Shown: piece after piece, positions 8,917-16,620 of the stretch | Numbering within the stretch: position 1 is the first letter of the stretch | Layout of the letters: each line of letters opens with the position of its first letter | DNA from: Luteibacter rhizovicinus DSM 16549 | GTDB lineage: Bacteria > Pseudomonadota > Gammaproteobacteria > Xanthomonadales > Rhodanobacteraceae | DNA: 64,000 nt | NCBI RefSeq assembly: GCF_001887595.1 | Contig: NZ_CP017480.1 | Coordinates: 4,678,001 to 4,742,000 of the forward strand | Direction: 5' to 3' | Notes under the pieces: generated by a model | The model's database searches: none | Told to the model about the DNA's origin: nothing | Seen by the model: the letters and a program-made list of their open reading frames with translations, nothing else | Program-made: the position numbers and the translations under genes

Positions 8917-11394
8917 TCAGTTGGTCCAGCTAGCCTTCAGCGACACGCCCGAGAAGGCGGCGTAGGCATTGAGCATCACGTAGTACGTACCCGTCGACGG
9001 CGTCGTGAACGAGCAGGTCTCCGCGTTCCCGGTCACGTACGGACGGCAGTCGTAGGTCGACGTCGTCGGTGCCGAGCCGAACTTCACGTAGAGGTCGGCA
9101 TCGCCCGAACCACCCGAGATCACGATCTTCAGGTTCTTCGCGCCCGCGGGAACCGCCACGGTGTAGTTGAGCTTGGCGTTCTTCGCAGCCGAGAGGCCCG
9201 TCACCGCCACACCGTTCTGCAACGTGTTGCCACCGCCACCACCGCTGGACGTGACCGTCACCGACGAGCTCTTGGCATTGGTGGCACCGGCGTTATCGGT
9301 CACCGTCTCGCTTACCGTGTACGTGCCGGCCGCCGTATACGTGTGGCTCGGGCTCGTCGCGGTCGACGTGCTGCCGTCACCGAAGTTCCAGGCATGCGAG
9401 GCGATGCTGCCGTCGCTGTCCGTCGAGCTATCGGTAAAGGTCGCGGTGAGGCCGCTGGTCACGACACTGAAGTTCGCCACCGGCGGAACATTCGTGCCAC
9501 CACCGCCACCGGTGACCCAGTTGGCCTGCGCGTAGGTGTTGAGCTTGCCGATGTCGAAGCTGCCGAAGCCCGTCGTCTCGTCGAAGCCCGTGGCGGCGGT
9601 GTACCCGTGATTCTGGTAACCGTTGTTACCCGACGTCACATCGTGCAGCAGCGACGTCTGCGTCGGGAAGGCGCCGTAGAACTTCGACGCCGGGAAGCCG
9701 ATGGCGTTGTTGGCGGCGGATTCGATACGCGCGAACGCACCGACGAACAACGGCGAGGCCAGGCTGGTACCGCCGACCTGCTCGGTCTGGCCAGCGATGA
9801 TGATCAACGCACCCGATGCCGAGGCGGCATCGAACGCAAGATCCGGACCCACGCGTTTGGTCGAGCTCGACACGACGGACTGCCACGAGGGCGCGGTCTC
9901 ATAGAGACTGGTGCCGCCACCGGTCGCCCACAGGCGCTGGTTGTTGTCGCCCTGGCTGGGCGCAATGGCCGAGAGGCCTTCGTTCCACACGGTTTCGCCG
10001 GACCACGTCGTTCCGCTGGTCGACAACTGCGTGCCGCCGACCTGGATGACGTACGGCGAGCTCGCCGGCTCACTGACCGAGTAATGGGTGAGATCGATCT
10101 TCACCGTACCGGCGGAGTTGGCCACGTAACCCGGCGAGCCGGAGGTCGGATCGGTGGACCACTGGTAAACGCCTGCATCGCCCGAGGCGATGGAGAACGT
10201 CTGGCCCTGGGCCACGGCCTGCTGGAAGATCGCATCGTCCGCCGCCTGGGTACCGGACTCTTCGGCCGCCGTTTCGTCTTCGCCGAGCGACACGTTGACC
10301 AGCTTGACGATGTTGTCGGTCACCGCCCGGTTGTACGTCGCGGTGATACCCGCATCGGTGATGCCGCTGGAGTTCGAGTCGCCATTGGGCGAGGTGTAGA
10401 AGATCAGCTGCTTCACGCCACCGGAGATGCCGATGATGTCCTGGCTATCGAGGGACCACTCACCGTTCGAGTCGTTGTCGTTGGCGAACGTACCGCTGCC
10501 GACCTTGGTGATGGTCGAGTTGACCGTGGCCAGGCCCGCGCCCGATGTAAAGCTGTTCAGATCGGTCACCGTCTGGGTGATCGAACCCCAGGTGATGATA
10601 CCGACGGCGGTGTTGGTCGCTGCCGGCACACCGCTCGCGCCGTAGATGGCGGCGAAGTCCTGCGGATGATGCGCGGCGACGGCAGCGGCTGCCTGCGTGC
10701 TCGACGCCGGCCCCGGCACGGTCACGTTCTCCGGGTGATAGACATGATGCAAGGTGTGCTTGACCGACACGTTCTGCAGACCGAGCACCGAACCGACGGC
10801 GTCGCCGAGCGCCGCCGGCACCAGTGCCGGGGTGTCGTTGGCGAAGAACTCGCGGCCATTTGAAGTGAAACGCTTGATCGACGTGTGGAAGCCTGTCGTC
10901 GCGGCACCGGCGTTACCGTCGGCGGAGATCAACAGGTTGTTGGGCGCCACTTCGATATTGCTGAAGCCCGCCTGCTGCAGGTGCGCGACGACCGCGTCGA
11001 CCTGCGCCTGCGTCGGACCGAACTGCGCCTTGAACTGCGCGGGCGAGAGGAACTTGCCGTACTGCGCGTTGCCTGGCGTGGTCACGCCGGCGAGGAAGGT
11101 CTGCAGTTGGTCGGGATTGCGCAGCTTGAGGCTGACCACGACGTGCAGCGGATGATCGGCTTCGAGTGCGGTAACGGCCGCGCCTTCGATGTGCGGCGAA
11201 CCGGTCATGTTCAGTGCGTACCCGCTGGTCACCGGCGTCGACGTCGTGGAACTCGCAGCAAGCGCCTGCGGTGCGGCGACGGGGAGCATCGCGGCCTTGG
11301 TATGCGTGGAAACCCATGCGTCTTCCGCGTGCGCGGAAAGTGAGGTCATCGCCAGTGCAATCGCCACTGTCAACGCCGTTTTTGCAATCTTCAT
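8917..11394 (-). CDS. Secreted sedolisin (S53) peptidase with PKD and PPC domains
   Basis: Exported serine-carboxyl peptidase of 825 residues, usually acid-active. Signal peptide 1-23 (cut near SAHA-ED), pro-kumamolisin activation domain about 75-215, S53 catalytic domain about 240-625, a Gly-rich linker, a PKD domain (637-715) and a C-terminal PPC domain (about 740-820) containing a CRP...C pair. Catalytic residues fit the family: Glu312 and Asp316 in GEWSLD, Asp406 in SGDAG, Ser544 in GGTSLAS. Start MKIAKTAL has AAGGA 7 nt upstream; the open frame extends 45 codons further but precedes the signal peptide. Probably monocistronic, with its own terminator. Likely used for extracellular protein degradation. 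Confidence 0.95.
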   Translation of the reverse strand: MKIAKTALTVAIALAMTSLSAHAEDAWVSTHTKAAMLPVAAPQALAASSTTSTPVTSGYALNMTGSPHIEGAAVTALEADHPLHVVVSLKLRNPDQLQTFLAGVTTPGNAQYGKFLSPAQFKAQFGPTQAQVDAVVAHLQQAGFSNIEVAPNNLLISADGNAGAATTGFHTSIKRFTSNGREFFANDTPALVPAALGDAVGSVLGLQNVSVKHTLHHVYHPENVTVPGPASSTQAAAAVAAHHPQDFAAIYGASGVPAATNTAVGIITWGSITQTVTDLNSFTSGAGLATVNSTITKVGSGTFANDNDSNGEWSLDSQDIIGISGGVKQLIFYTSPNGDSNSSGITDAGITATYNRAVTDNIVKLVNVSLGEDETAAEESGTQAADDAIFQQAVAQGQTFSIASGDAGVYQWSTDPTSGSPGYVANSAGTVKIDLTHYSVSEPASSPYVIQVGGTQLSTSGTTWSGETVWNEGLSAIAPSQGDNNQRLWATGGGTSLYETAPSWQSVVSSSTKRVGPDLAFDAASASGALIIIAGQTEQVGGTSLASPLFVGAFARIESAANNAIGFPASKFYGAFPTQTSLLHDVTSGNNGYQNHGYTAATGFDETTGFGSFDIGKLNTYAQANWVTGGGGGTNVPPVANFSVVTSGLTATFTDSSTDSDGSIASHAWNFGDGSTSTATSPSHTYTAAGTYTVSETVTDNAGATNAKSSSVTVTSSGGGGGNTLQNGVAVTGLSAAKNAKLNYTVAVPAGAKNLKIVISGGSGDADLYVKFGSAPTTSTYDCRPYVTGNAETCSFTTPSTGTYYVMLNAYAAFSGVSLKASWTN

Positions 11395-11776
11395 GTGTGA
11401 TCCTTCGTTAGCCCGTATTTGCCTCCGCCAAGGCGGAAGCCCTGACACACTGGCGAACTGGCTAAGCGGCATGTTCCCCGCCGGTCCCCCGTATCCCTGC
11501 ACCGACTTCGATAAAGCGCAGGAAATCACGATCTCCCCACCATTCCGCGTCTTGCTCCCCTGTTTCCCTTTCAGCCATGCGACGTGAATCTTTCACTACG
11601 CTTTCCGGGGGGTGTCTTCGCAAGCCGACCGACGGGCTGTCGTGATGGGTACCGCAAAAACGGACACCGACTTTTTCCAGCTGCGCCACTTTCCGGCGGC
11701 CCAGGACGATCGGTCGATGCTTACGCATCCGCATCTTCTTGCGTTTTTGCCGTTATGGCGTGTCGGCGATGAAAAC
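11395..11776. other. Non-coding gap between sedolisin gene and DUF2384 gene
   Basis: A 382-base gap that should hold the sedolisin promoter on the minus strand. A near-perfect 8-bp hairpin (CTTCCGCC/GGCGGAGG) lies at about 11428-11446, roughly 35 bases before the sedolisin start. Short open frames on the minus strand exist, including a 19-codon one overlapping the DUF2384 stop by ATGA, but none resembles a known family and none matches a RES-domain toxin. No clear promoter pair was recognised. Confidence 0.4.
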
Positions 11777-12250
11777 TCATGGCGAACGGTCCGGGCTGAG
11801 CGTCGCCGACAACCACGCCGCGACGACTGCCCTGCCCTCCGCGACATCCATGTACTGAATGGGTGCCCGACGGCCGTCCGCGCCTGTCGTTACCGGCGTG
11901 CGCAGCCACCGACCCAGCCAGGCGAGCGGATCCGCGACGATGGCGCGTTCCACCGATGGATGTCGACACGCCATGATCACTTTTCCGGCGAGTGATGCCA
12001 TCGCCATCAGACCTTCCGATTCCTGCGTGCTGAGCCGCTCCTCGTCGACGACGCGCCGCCGCAACATCGCGCGGTTGAGGCCGAGGTAGAGCGCCAGATC
12101 GCGATCGGGCACGCGCAGGTCATGCGCCAGTTGCGCAAGCCATGCTGGCTGAAAACCGCGGCGAACCCTTTCCATGCGCTCGTCGGGCGTCGCCTGGATC
12201 AGGTCGATGTACGACGCATAACGCACGGTGATTTCGGTTGTAACCGCCAT
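11777..12250 (-). CDS. DUF2384 (Xre/MbcA/ParS) antitoxin-like protein, unpaired
   Basis: A 157-residue protein with the antitoxin layout of the Xre/MbcA/ParS family: an N-terminal helical part with an HTH-like stretch (LRVPDRDLALYLGLNRAMLRR, about 45-65) and a C-terminal DUF2384 toxin-binding domain (RLSTQESEGLMAMA ... PIQYMDVAEGRAVV). Partners are normally RES-domain NAD-degrading toxins encoded next door. None is visible on either side, so it is solitary here. Start MAVTTEI has AAGGAG 8 nt upstream; the 17-codon upstream extension lacks one. Confidence 0.82.
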   Translation of the reverse strand: MAVTTEITVRYASYIDLIQATPDERMERVRRGFQPAWLAQLAHDLRVPDRDLALYLGLNRAMLRRRVVDEERLSTQESEGLMAMASLAGKVIMACRHPSVERAIVADPLAWLGRWLRTPVTTGADGRRAPIQYMDVAEGRAVVAAWLSATLSPDRSP

Positions 12251-12448
12251 GTCGTGTCGCTCCTTGGGAATGTCAAACACCCAAGGTGGCAGGAATATCA
12301 AGCATTAACTTGAGAATTCTGACCGAACCAAGCGACGCCGTCGTGAGGCGCCGAAAACGTGTAGGCACGGGCCGACAGACGAGCGTATGAAATCCCCTTA
12401 ATGTGTGCCTCGTCCCATCCCAATGGCCCTCCCCCGGATCATTGGCTT

Positions 12449-12482
12449 TCCGCGGCGCTTCGGCGCCGCATTTTTTTGGCGC
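12449..12482 (+). terminator. Terminator-like hairpin in the leader of the second diguanylate cyclase
   Basis: A GCGGCGC/GCGCCGC 7-bp stem closed by a TTCG tetraloop and followed by A then seven T on the plus strand, ending about 56 bases before the diguanylate cyclase start. The only plus-strand gene it could affect is that cyclase, because the flanking gene upstream is on the minus strand. It may be a leader attenuator or a boundary terminator. The rest of 12251-12537 shows no gene. Confidence 0.7.
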
Positions 12483-12537
12483 GTTCTCCGGATCGTGTCA
12501 GGATGGGACCGGGAACCGCCGCATTTGGGGATGAGGC

Positions 12538-14016
12538 ATGGCCAGGCAACCACTGACGCACTACGCGATGTACGCCGTGCTGATTGCGGTATTACCGCTC
12601 GCCCACCTTCTCGTACCCTCGGCCATTCACGAGCAGACGCCCGAACTCGCCGACTACGCGATGCTCCTTTCCGCCGTACTCGCGTTTGCCTACACCGTGC
12701 TCTGCCTGCGTAAGCCGGGCTACGACCGACGCTACATGGTGTGCCTCGCACTCGGCGTCGGCTGCTGGATCGCCGGCATGAGCTACGCCATTGCGCGATC
12801 GGGAACGGACGAGAACCTCGTCTCGACGTATGTCCTCTTCGTCAGTTATGGCGCTCCCCTGCTCTATGCCGCTGTCACCACCTCCGATGAGCCCTCCTCG
12901 CATCCGCGCCGGGTCGTCGACGGGATCCTGCTGATCCTCCTGGTGGTGCTCTGTTACCTCGGCGTACGCGACCTGACCGACGGCAACGGCTTCCTCAAGC
13001 CGGAGGACATGGGCTGGGTCGTCGTGGCTTTCGACGTCGAGAACCTCTTCCTGCTCGGCACGTTCCTGGTGCGCTATCTCACGGCGCCCAACGAAGGCGA
13101 CCGTCGCTTCTTCGGGATCGGTACCGCCTTCCTCGCGCTTTACGCGATCTGTGTCGGCGTCCACAACCACGACGAGCTCTATCCGGCAACGCTCGCACTG
13201 CAGCGCATCGCCGATGTCCTGCCAACGGTGCCCTTCGTCGCCCTCATCTGCCTGCTTCACGCGAATGCCGCGCCCCGGCCGTTTGAACCGATCCGGCATG
13301 CCTGGGCGCGTCAGCTTTCGATGAGCCTGGCCCCTGGCTTGCTGTTGGCCGCGATCTTCGCCCTCAGCCTGGGCATCACCGAGCGGCAAGGCATGTTTGG
13401 CCGCACCGTGCTCGCTCTGGCCATGCTCGCCTATGTGGTGCGCGTTACCCAGACCCAGTTCTGGTTCGCCCGCACGCGCGATCGCCTGGCCGAGGCCCTA
13501 TCCACCGTCGAACGCGTGTCCCTGCTGGACGAGCTGACCGGCATCCCGAACCGGCGCGCTTTCGACCAGGCCCTGGACGAACGGACGAAAGCTTCCGTGC
13601 GCGAGCAACGCCCGCTCAGCGTGCTGATGATCGATATCGATCACTTCAAGACATTCAACGACACGCTCGGCCACCCCGAAGGCGATGTCGCGCTGCGCTC
13701 GGTAGCCCGCCTGCTTGCCGGTGCGCTGAGGCGCCCGACCGATTTCATCGCCCGATATGGTGGCGAGGAGTTCGTGGTTCTCCTGCCAGGAACCGATCAG
13801 GAGGGCGCCCAGGTCGTTGCCCGGCGCATGAACCGCGTGGTCTATGACGCCCAGCTCGAGCACATCAACGGCATCGATAGCCGCGTTACCGTCAGCATCG
13901 GCGTGGCGACGCGTGCGCCCGAGAAGATGTATGGCGTGGTGACCCACGCGGACCGTGCGCTCTATCGCGCCAAGCACGCAGGCAGGAACCGTTTCGTGGC
14001 GGAGACGGCGGACTAA
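12538..14016 (+). CDS. Membrane diguanylate cyclase (GGDEF) with intact I-site
   Basis: Makes cyclic di-GMP. The 492-residue protein has about ten hydrophobic segments over residues 8-315, then a GGDEF domain starting at DELTGIPNRRAFDQAL with metal-binding DIDHFKTFND, RYGGEEF active site (about 406-412) and the inhibitory RPTD exactly five residues before RYGGEEF's FIARY run ends, so product feedback is expected. This differs from the cyclase at 3249, which lacks the I-site. Ribosome site GGGGATGAGG immediately precedes the ATG. The leader carries a terminator-like hairpin. Confidence 0.93.
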   Translation: MARQPLTHYAMYAVLIAVLPLAHLLVPSAIHEQTPELADYAMLLSAVLAFAYTVLCLRKPGYDRRYMVCLALGVGCWIAGMSYAIARSGTDENLVSTYVLFVSYGAPLLYAAVTTSDEPSSHPRRVVDGILLILLVVLCYLGVRDLTDGNGFLKPEDMGWVVVAFDVENLFLLGTFLVRYLTAPNEGDRRFFGIGTAFLALYAICVGVHNHDELYPATLALQRIADVLPTVPFVALICLLHANAAPRPFEPIRHAWARQLSMSLAPGLLLAAIFALSLGITERQGMFGRTVLALAMLAYVVRVTQTQFWFARTRDRLAEALSTVERVSLLDELTGIPNRRAFDQALDERTKASVREQRPLSVLMIDIDHFKTFNDTLGHPEGDVALRSVARLLAGALRRPTDFIARYGGEEFVVLLPGTDQEGAQVVARRMNRVVYDAQLEHINGIDSRVTVSIGVATRAPEKMYGVVTHADRALYRAKHAGRNRFVAETAD

Positions 14017-14050
14017 GCGCGCATCCTACTGCGGGTGCTCCGACGGGGTG

Positions 14051-14479
14051 TCAGCGGCCGGACGGGTCCGCATCCGGTGCCATGCCGATGTTCAAACCGA
14101 GGAAGGCCAGTCCGGTGGCGGCACCGGCAACGCTACCCCAGACGACCATCGGGCCACTCCATCCTGACAGCAGGCCCGCGACCGCACCGGTCAGCAAAGC
14201 TGCAAGCACATACGCGGCGCCAAAGGGTCTCGCTACACGACGCAGAACGATCGCTGCGGGAACGCCGACCAGAAGCATGGCGCCGTAGCCGTAGGCAGCT
14301 CCGAACATCGCTGTGAGCGGCAAATGCATCACCGCCTCGTCTGGCGCCACCGGGCTATCCGGCACGACGAACGGCGTCGCGATCGCGAAGAGCACGGCAA
14401 CCAACGGGGCCACAGCGAAGGCGGCAGGATTCAGGGCCCGGGAAGACGGGATCACGGGGTCCATGGCGGTCGTGCTCAC
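14051..14479 (-). CDS. Small integral membrane protein, unknown function
   Basis: A 142-residue protein with four predicted membrane segments (roughly 20-40, 55-75, 80-105, 110-130) rich in Ala, Gly and Val, ending in a short polar tail. No domain recognised. The start chosen is GTG (encoding MSTTAMDPV) because AAGGTCAGG lies just upstream; ATG at 14464 is the alternative. It is followed upstream on the same strand by two other small genes, possibly a loose unit. Confidence 0.6.
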   Translation of the reverse strand: MSTTAMDPVIPSSRALNPAAFAVAPLVAVLFAIATPFVVPDSPVAPDEAVMHLPLTAMFGAAYGYGAMLLVGVPAAIVLRRVARPFGAAYVLAALLTGAVAGLLSGWSGPMVVWGSVAGAATGLAFLGLNIGMAPDADPSGR

Positions 14480-14557
14480 AATGCCTGACCTTAGAAAAAG
14501 CTTACAGAAAGCCCATTGGACGATGTTTTCGTGACAGCCCCAAGGCAACGCCTGGCC

Positions 14558-14806
14558 TCAGGACAAATCCCGGGGAAATGTGCCGACCTTCTTCCGGACG
14601 TAGATCGCCAGGCCGATCGGCAGATAGCTCCACAGGTACACCGCATCGGGGTAGCCGGAGTACGCGAGCAGGAACACCGGTATCAGGGGAACGACGAGTG
14701 CGAAAGGCCACAGCATGCCGAGCAAACGGTTCAATGAGACAGCGACGATGAGCAAGCCCACGCCGGTGGTCGTCAGGTTGGCTGCAACGATTGTCACCAG
14801 GCTCAT
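14558..14806 (-). CDS. Small two-segment membrane protein, unknown function
   Basis: An 82-residue protein starting MSLVTIVAANL with two or three hydrophobic helices (about 5-25, 28-47, 50-65) and a basic tail (YVRKKVGTFPRDLS). No family recognised. The start has a GAGGCGAGAG purine stretch upstream; the frame is open further upstream with Arg-rich, non-protein-like sequence. Nineteen bases separate it from the next gene upstream. Confidence 0.55.
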   Translation of the reverse strand: MSLVTIVAANLTTTGVGLLIVAVSLNRLLGMLWPFALVVPLIPVFLLAYSGYPDAVYLWSYLPIGLAIYVRKKVGTFPRDLS

Positions 14807-14825
14807 GCTCTCGCCTCGTTTGCCA

Positions 14826-15053
14826 TCACATCTCGGGTACGTTACCAATGCTCTCGAGCATGATCGGGTCCGCGTAGTCGCCCGTTTCAGGGTTGGCCGC
14901 CTGCGCAAACGCGATCACGCCAAGACAGGTCTCGCCCATTTTCACGGCCCTGCGCCGCGCCTCGGATTCCGTTTTGAACGACAGGGGCGTCATGGCTTCG
15001 GTCCTGCCGCGTTTCCCCGTCTTGAAACCTTGCACTACGTAGATCGTTTCCAT
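14826..15053 (-). CDS. Hypothetical small soluble protein
   Basis: A 75-residue protein starting METIYVVQGFKTGKRGRT with a mixed charged sequence and no signal peptide or membrane segment. AAGG lies about 9 nt before the ATG; a further in-frame start 16 codons upstream has no ribosome site. The KTESEARRRAVKMGE stretch looks like a helix of a small alpha/beta protein. Function unknown. It ends 19 bases before the membrane-protein gene on the same strand. Confidence 0.55.
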   Translation of the reverse strand: METIYVVQGFKTGKRGRTEAMTPLSFKTESEARRRAVKMGETCLGVIAFAQAANPETGDYADPIMLESIGNVPEM

Positions 15054-15118
15054 GGTGTCGCCTTCGGAGTAAGCCGCCATCATGGACCCTTGTGTCGGCA
15101 AGAGCTGAGACAGAGCAA

Positions 15119-15149
15119 AAAAAAACGCGAACCGTGAGGTCCGCGCTTT
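15119..15149 (-). terminator. Terminator after initiator tRNA copy 1
   Basis: Minus-strand stem CGCGGACC/GGTTCGCG (one G-T pair) with TCAC loop followed by a run of nine T. It lies 12 bases after the tRNA 3' end and shares its sequence plan with the terminators of tRNA copy 2 and nuoN. Confidence 0.9.
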
Positions 15150-15160
15150 TTAAAAATAAC

Positions 15161-15237
<77 letters not shown>

Positions 15238-15345
15238 TCAGAGCCGCCAAGTATACCCGGAAACACGGCGCTCGACCATGACCGCGACACTGTCCGTCGA
15301 CCGGCGTAGGCTCGACTCAGGTCCCGCGCCGCTAAGGAGAGTGCC

Positions 15346-15699
15346 TTGTACCGCATGCTCATCGTCTGTCTCATGTTCGTCACCACGACCGGTTTCGCTC
15401 AGGCGCCCGAGGGGGTGACCCGCCGGTCGCCGCTCAGCAGCTTCAGCACGCACAAGACGTCGGATGACTTCGCCCGGTGCATGTCCGAGGCACTCCGAAC
15501 CGATTTCCCGGCCAGTCGGGTCGACCCCGGAAAAGCGGGGAAGGAAATCCTGGTCAGCGGCGACCCTTCAGCGGCCCCCGTCGCCGTCATCGATGTGGCT
15601 GACGGCGTAGGCGGCGGTGCCATGGTGGTCATACGCACCGCCTCCTCCATGCAGCCAGCGCGAGATCCGACGGTGAAGATCGCCCGAAACTGCCAGTGA
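15346..15699 (+). CDS. Small exported protein of unknown function
   Basis: A 117-residue protein beginning with a signal peptide (hydrophobic 3-15, cut near GFAQA). The mature part has a CMSEAL motif and a C-terminal Cys (ARNCQ), which could form one disulfide, and a Gly/Val-rich strand region (DVADGVGGGAMVVI). Start is TTG with AAGGAG six bases upstream; ATG three codons later is the alternative. It sits on the plus strand between two minus-strand initiator tRNA genes. No family recognised. Confidence 0.65.
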   Translation: MYRMLIVCLMFVTTTGFAQAPEGVTRRSPLSSFSTHKTSDDFARCMSEALRTDFPASRVDPGKAGKEILVSGDPSAAPVAVIDVADGVGGGAMVVIRTASSMQPARDPTVKIARNCQ

Positions 15700-15708
15700 T
15701 CGCCATCA

Positions 15709-15745
15709 AAGAAAAAGGCGCGAACCGTGAGGTTCGCGCCTTTTC
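15709..15745 (-). terminator. Terminator after initiator tRNA copy 2
   Basis: Perfect 12-bp stem (AAGGCGCGAACC with its complement) around a TCAC loop, followed by five T on the minus strand, 10 bases after the tRNA. A plus-strand reading also has a T-rich end (CCTTTTCTT), so it may also terminate the small exported-protein gene. Confidence 0.92.
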
Positions 15746-15754
15746 TTATAAAGC

Positions 15755-15831
<77 letters not shown>

Positions 15832-15841
15832 TCAGAGTCGG

Positions 15842-15872
15842 CAAGTATACGGAGGTGGCTAGATTCTTGCAA
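15842..15872 (-). promoter_or_regulatory. Promoter of initiator tRNA copy 2
   Basis: On the minus strand TTGCAA, a 17-base spacer, then TATACT, ending about 11 bases before the mature tRNA 5' end. Close to the sigma-70 consensus. Copy 1 keeps the TATACT but not the TTGCAA. Confidence 0.8.
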
Positions 15873-15963
15873 GCATTCTGCAACGATAAATCAACAATTG
15901 ATGGCGCCATCGCTTGCGTGGAGGTTCGTCGCGCAGAGCCTTCGGGGGGTGGGCTTGAGGCAA

Positions 15964-16109
15964 AGAGCCTTCGGTGTCCACCCTCGCTGCTCAGACAGGT
16001 CCTCCGCGTTCCGTAAAGGAAAGGCCGCTACCGCGGCCCATGGTTCTATTTGGCCTGCGGCCGCTCCACTTGTGCGGAACTCGCCTCGAGGGTGGACACC
16101 GAAGACTCT
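15964..16109. repeat. MITE-like element, copy A (inverted terminal repeats)
   Basis: Core 15973-16100 is 128 bp, beginning GGTGTCCACCCTCG and ending with its exact reverse complement. The inverted repeat extends outwards through CTTC/GAAG and beyond with one mismatch. The interior has a Not-like GCGGCCGC stretch and smaller hairpins (ACCGCGG) but no plausible gene; short open frames in it are shared by both copies and are probably not translated. A second copy lies at 16362-16489 in opposite orientation, about 93 percent identical by hand alignment. Confidence 0.85.
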
Positions 16110-16354
16110 TCCCGTCCCTGAGGTTCGTGCGGGTCGAGCCGACGAAGCAACGCCGCTTTGGCTGCGAGCTCCTCGCCATCGCCAAACAGTCGACCCCGGC
16201 GCTGCCTCGCGATCGGCCTCGCGAGGTAGCGCCGCGGCGCGGAATGAGTTCACGGAGCCGGAGTGTACGTACCCGCACACCTGCCGTAACGGCCCGCTTC
16301 GGCGACCGCCCCCACTCCAACGGCTCTCCTTCCCGCTGACCGTATCGTCGTGAG
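16101..16354. other. Spacer between the two inverted elements
   Basis: About 250 bases without a recognisable gene. Contains a CCTCGCG/CGCGAGG hairpin around 16206-16227 and several CG-rich dyads. No transposase remnant is seen. The whole stretch 15832-16620 lies between nuoN and the tRNA copies. Confidence 0.5.
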
Positions 16355-16496
16355 AGACCTTGGTGTCCACCCTCGAGGCGAGTTCCGCACAAGTGGAGCG
16401 GCCGTAGGCCAGATAAGTACACGGGCCGCGGTAGCGGCCTTTCCGCTACGGAACGCGGAGGACCTGTCTGAGCAGCGAGGGTGGACACCAAGGTCT
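16355..16496. repeat. MITE-like element, copy B (inverted terminal repeats)
   Basis: Core 16362-16489 is 128 bp, the reverse-oriented partner of copy A. Its terminal inverted repeats are perfect over 21 bp (16355-16375 against 16476-16496), starting AGACCTTGGTGTCC. About nine differences from copy A, clustered in the middle of the element. The flanking bases differ from copy A in a way that preserves pairing (CCTT/AAGG here, CTTC/GAAG there), which suggests selection on pairing or element-specific ends. Confidence 0.85.
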
Positions 16497-16563
16497 CCCC
16501 CGCGAGACGCCCAAGTGTGAGGAGCGACGGCGAAGCCGAGCCGCCCCGGAAATGCGCGCAGAA

Positions 16564-16596
16564 CCAAAAAAAAGGCGCGAACCGAAGTCCGCGCCC
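16564..16596 (-). terminator. Terminator after nuoN
   Basis: Minus-strand stem of about nine pairs, GGCGCGGAC against a GGTTCGCGCC arm, followed by eight T, 25 bases after the nuoN stop. It should end the nuo operon transcript and resembles the two initiator-tRNA terminators in sequence. Confidence 0.9.
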
Positions 16597-16620
16597 ATTT
16601 CGTATCGACGTCAGCGAAGC

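Noticed and set aside
11462..11734. A 90-codon minus-strand frame downstream of the DUF2384 gene as its toxin partner
   Set aside because: Very basic, no RES-domain features, no ribosome site, and separated from the antitoxin-like gene by another stop; kept only as part of the gap description.
15974..16491. Similar short proteins (STLAAQTGPPRSV... type) encoded in both inverted elements
   Set aside because: They are the same reading frame of a repeated DNA element, with no ribosome site; similarity comes from the repeat, not from a gene family.
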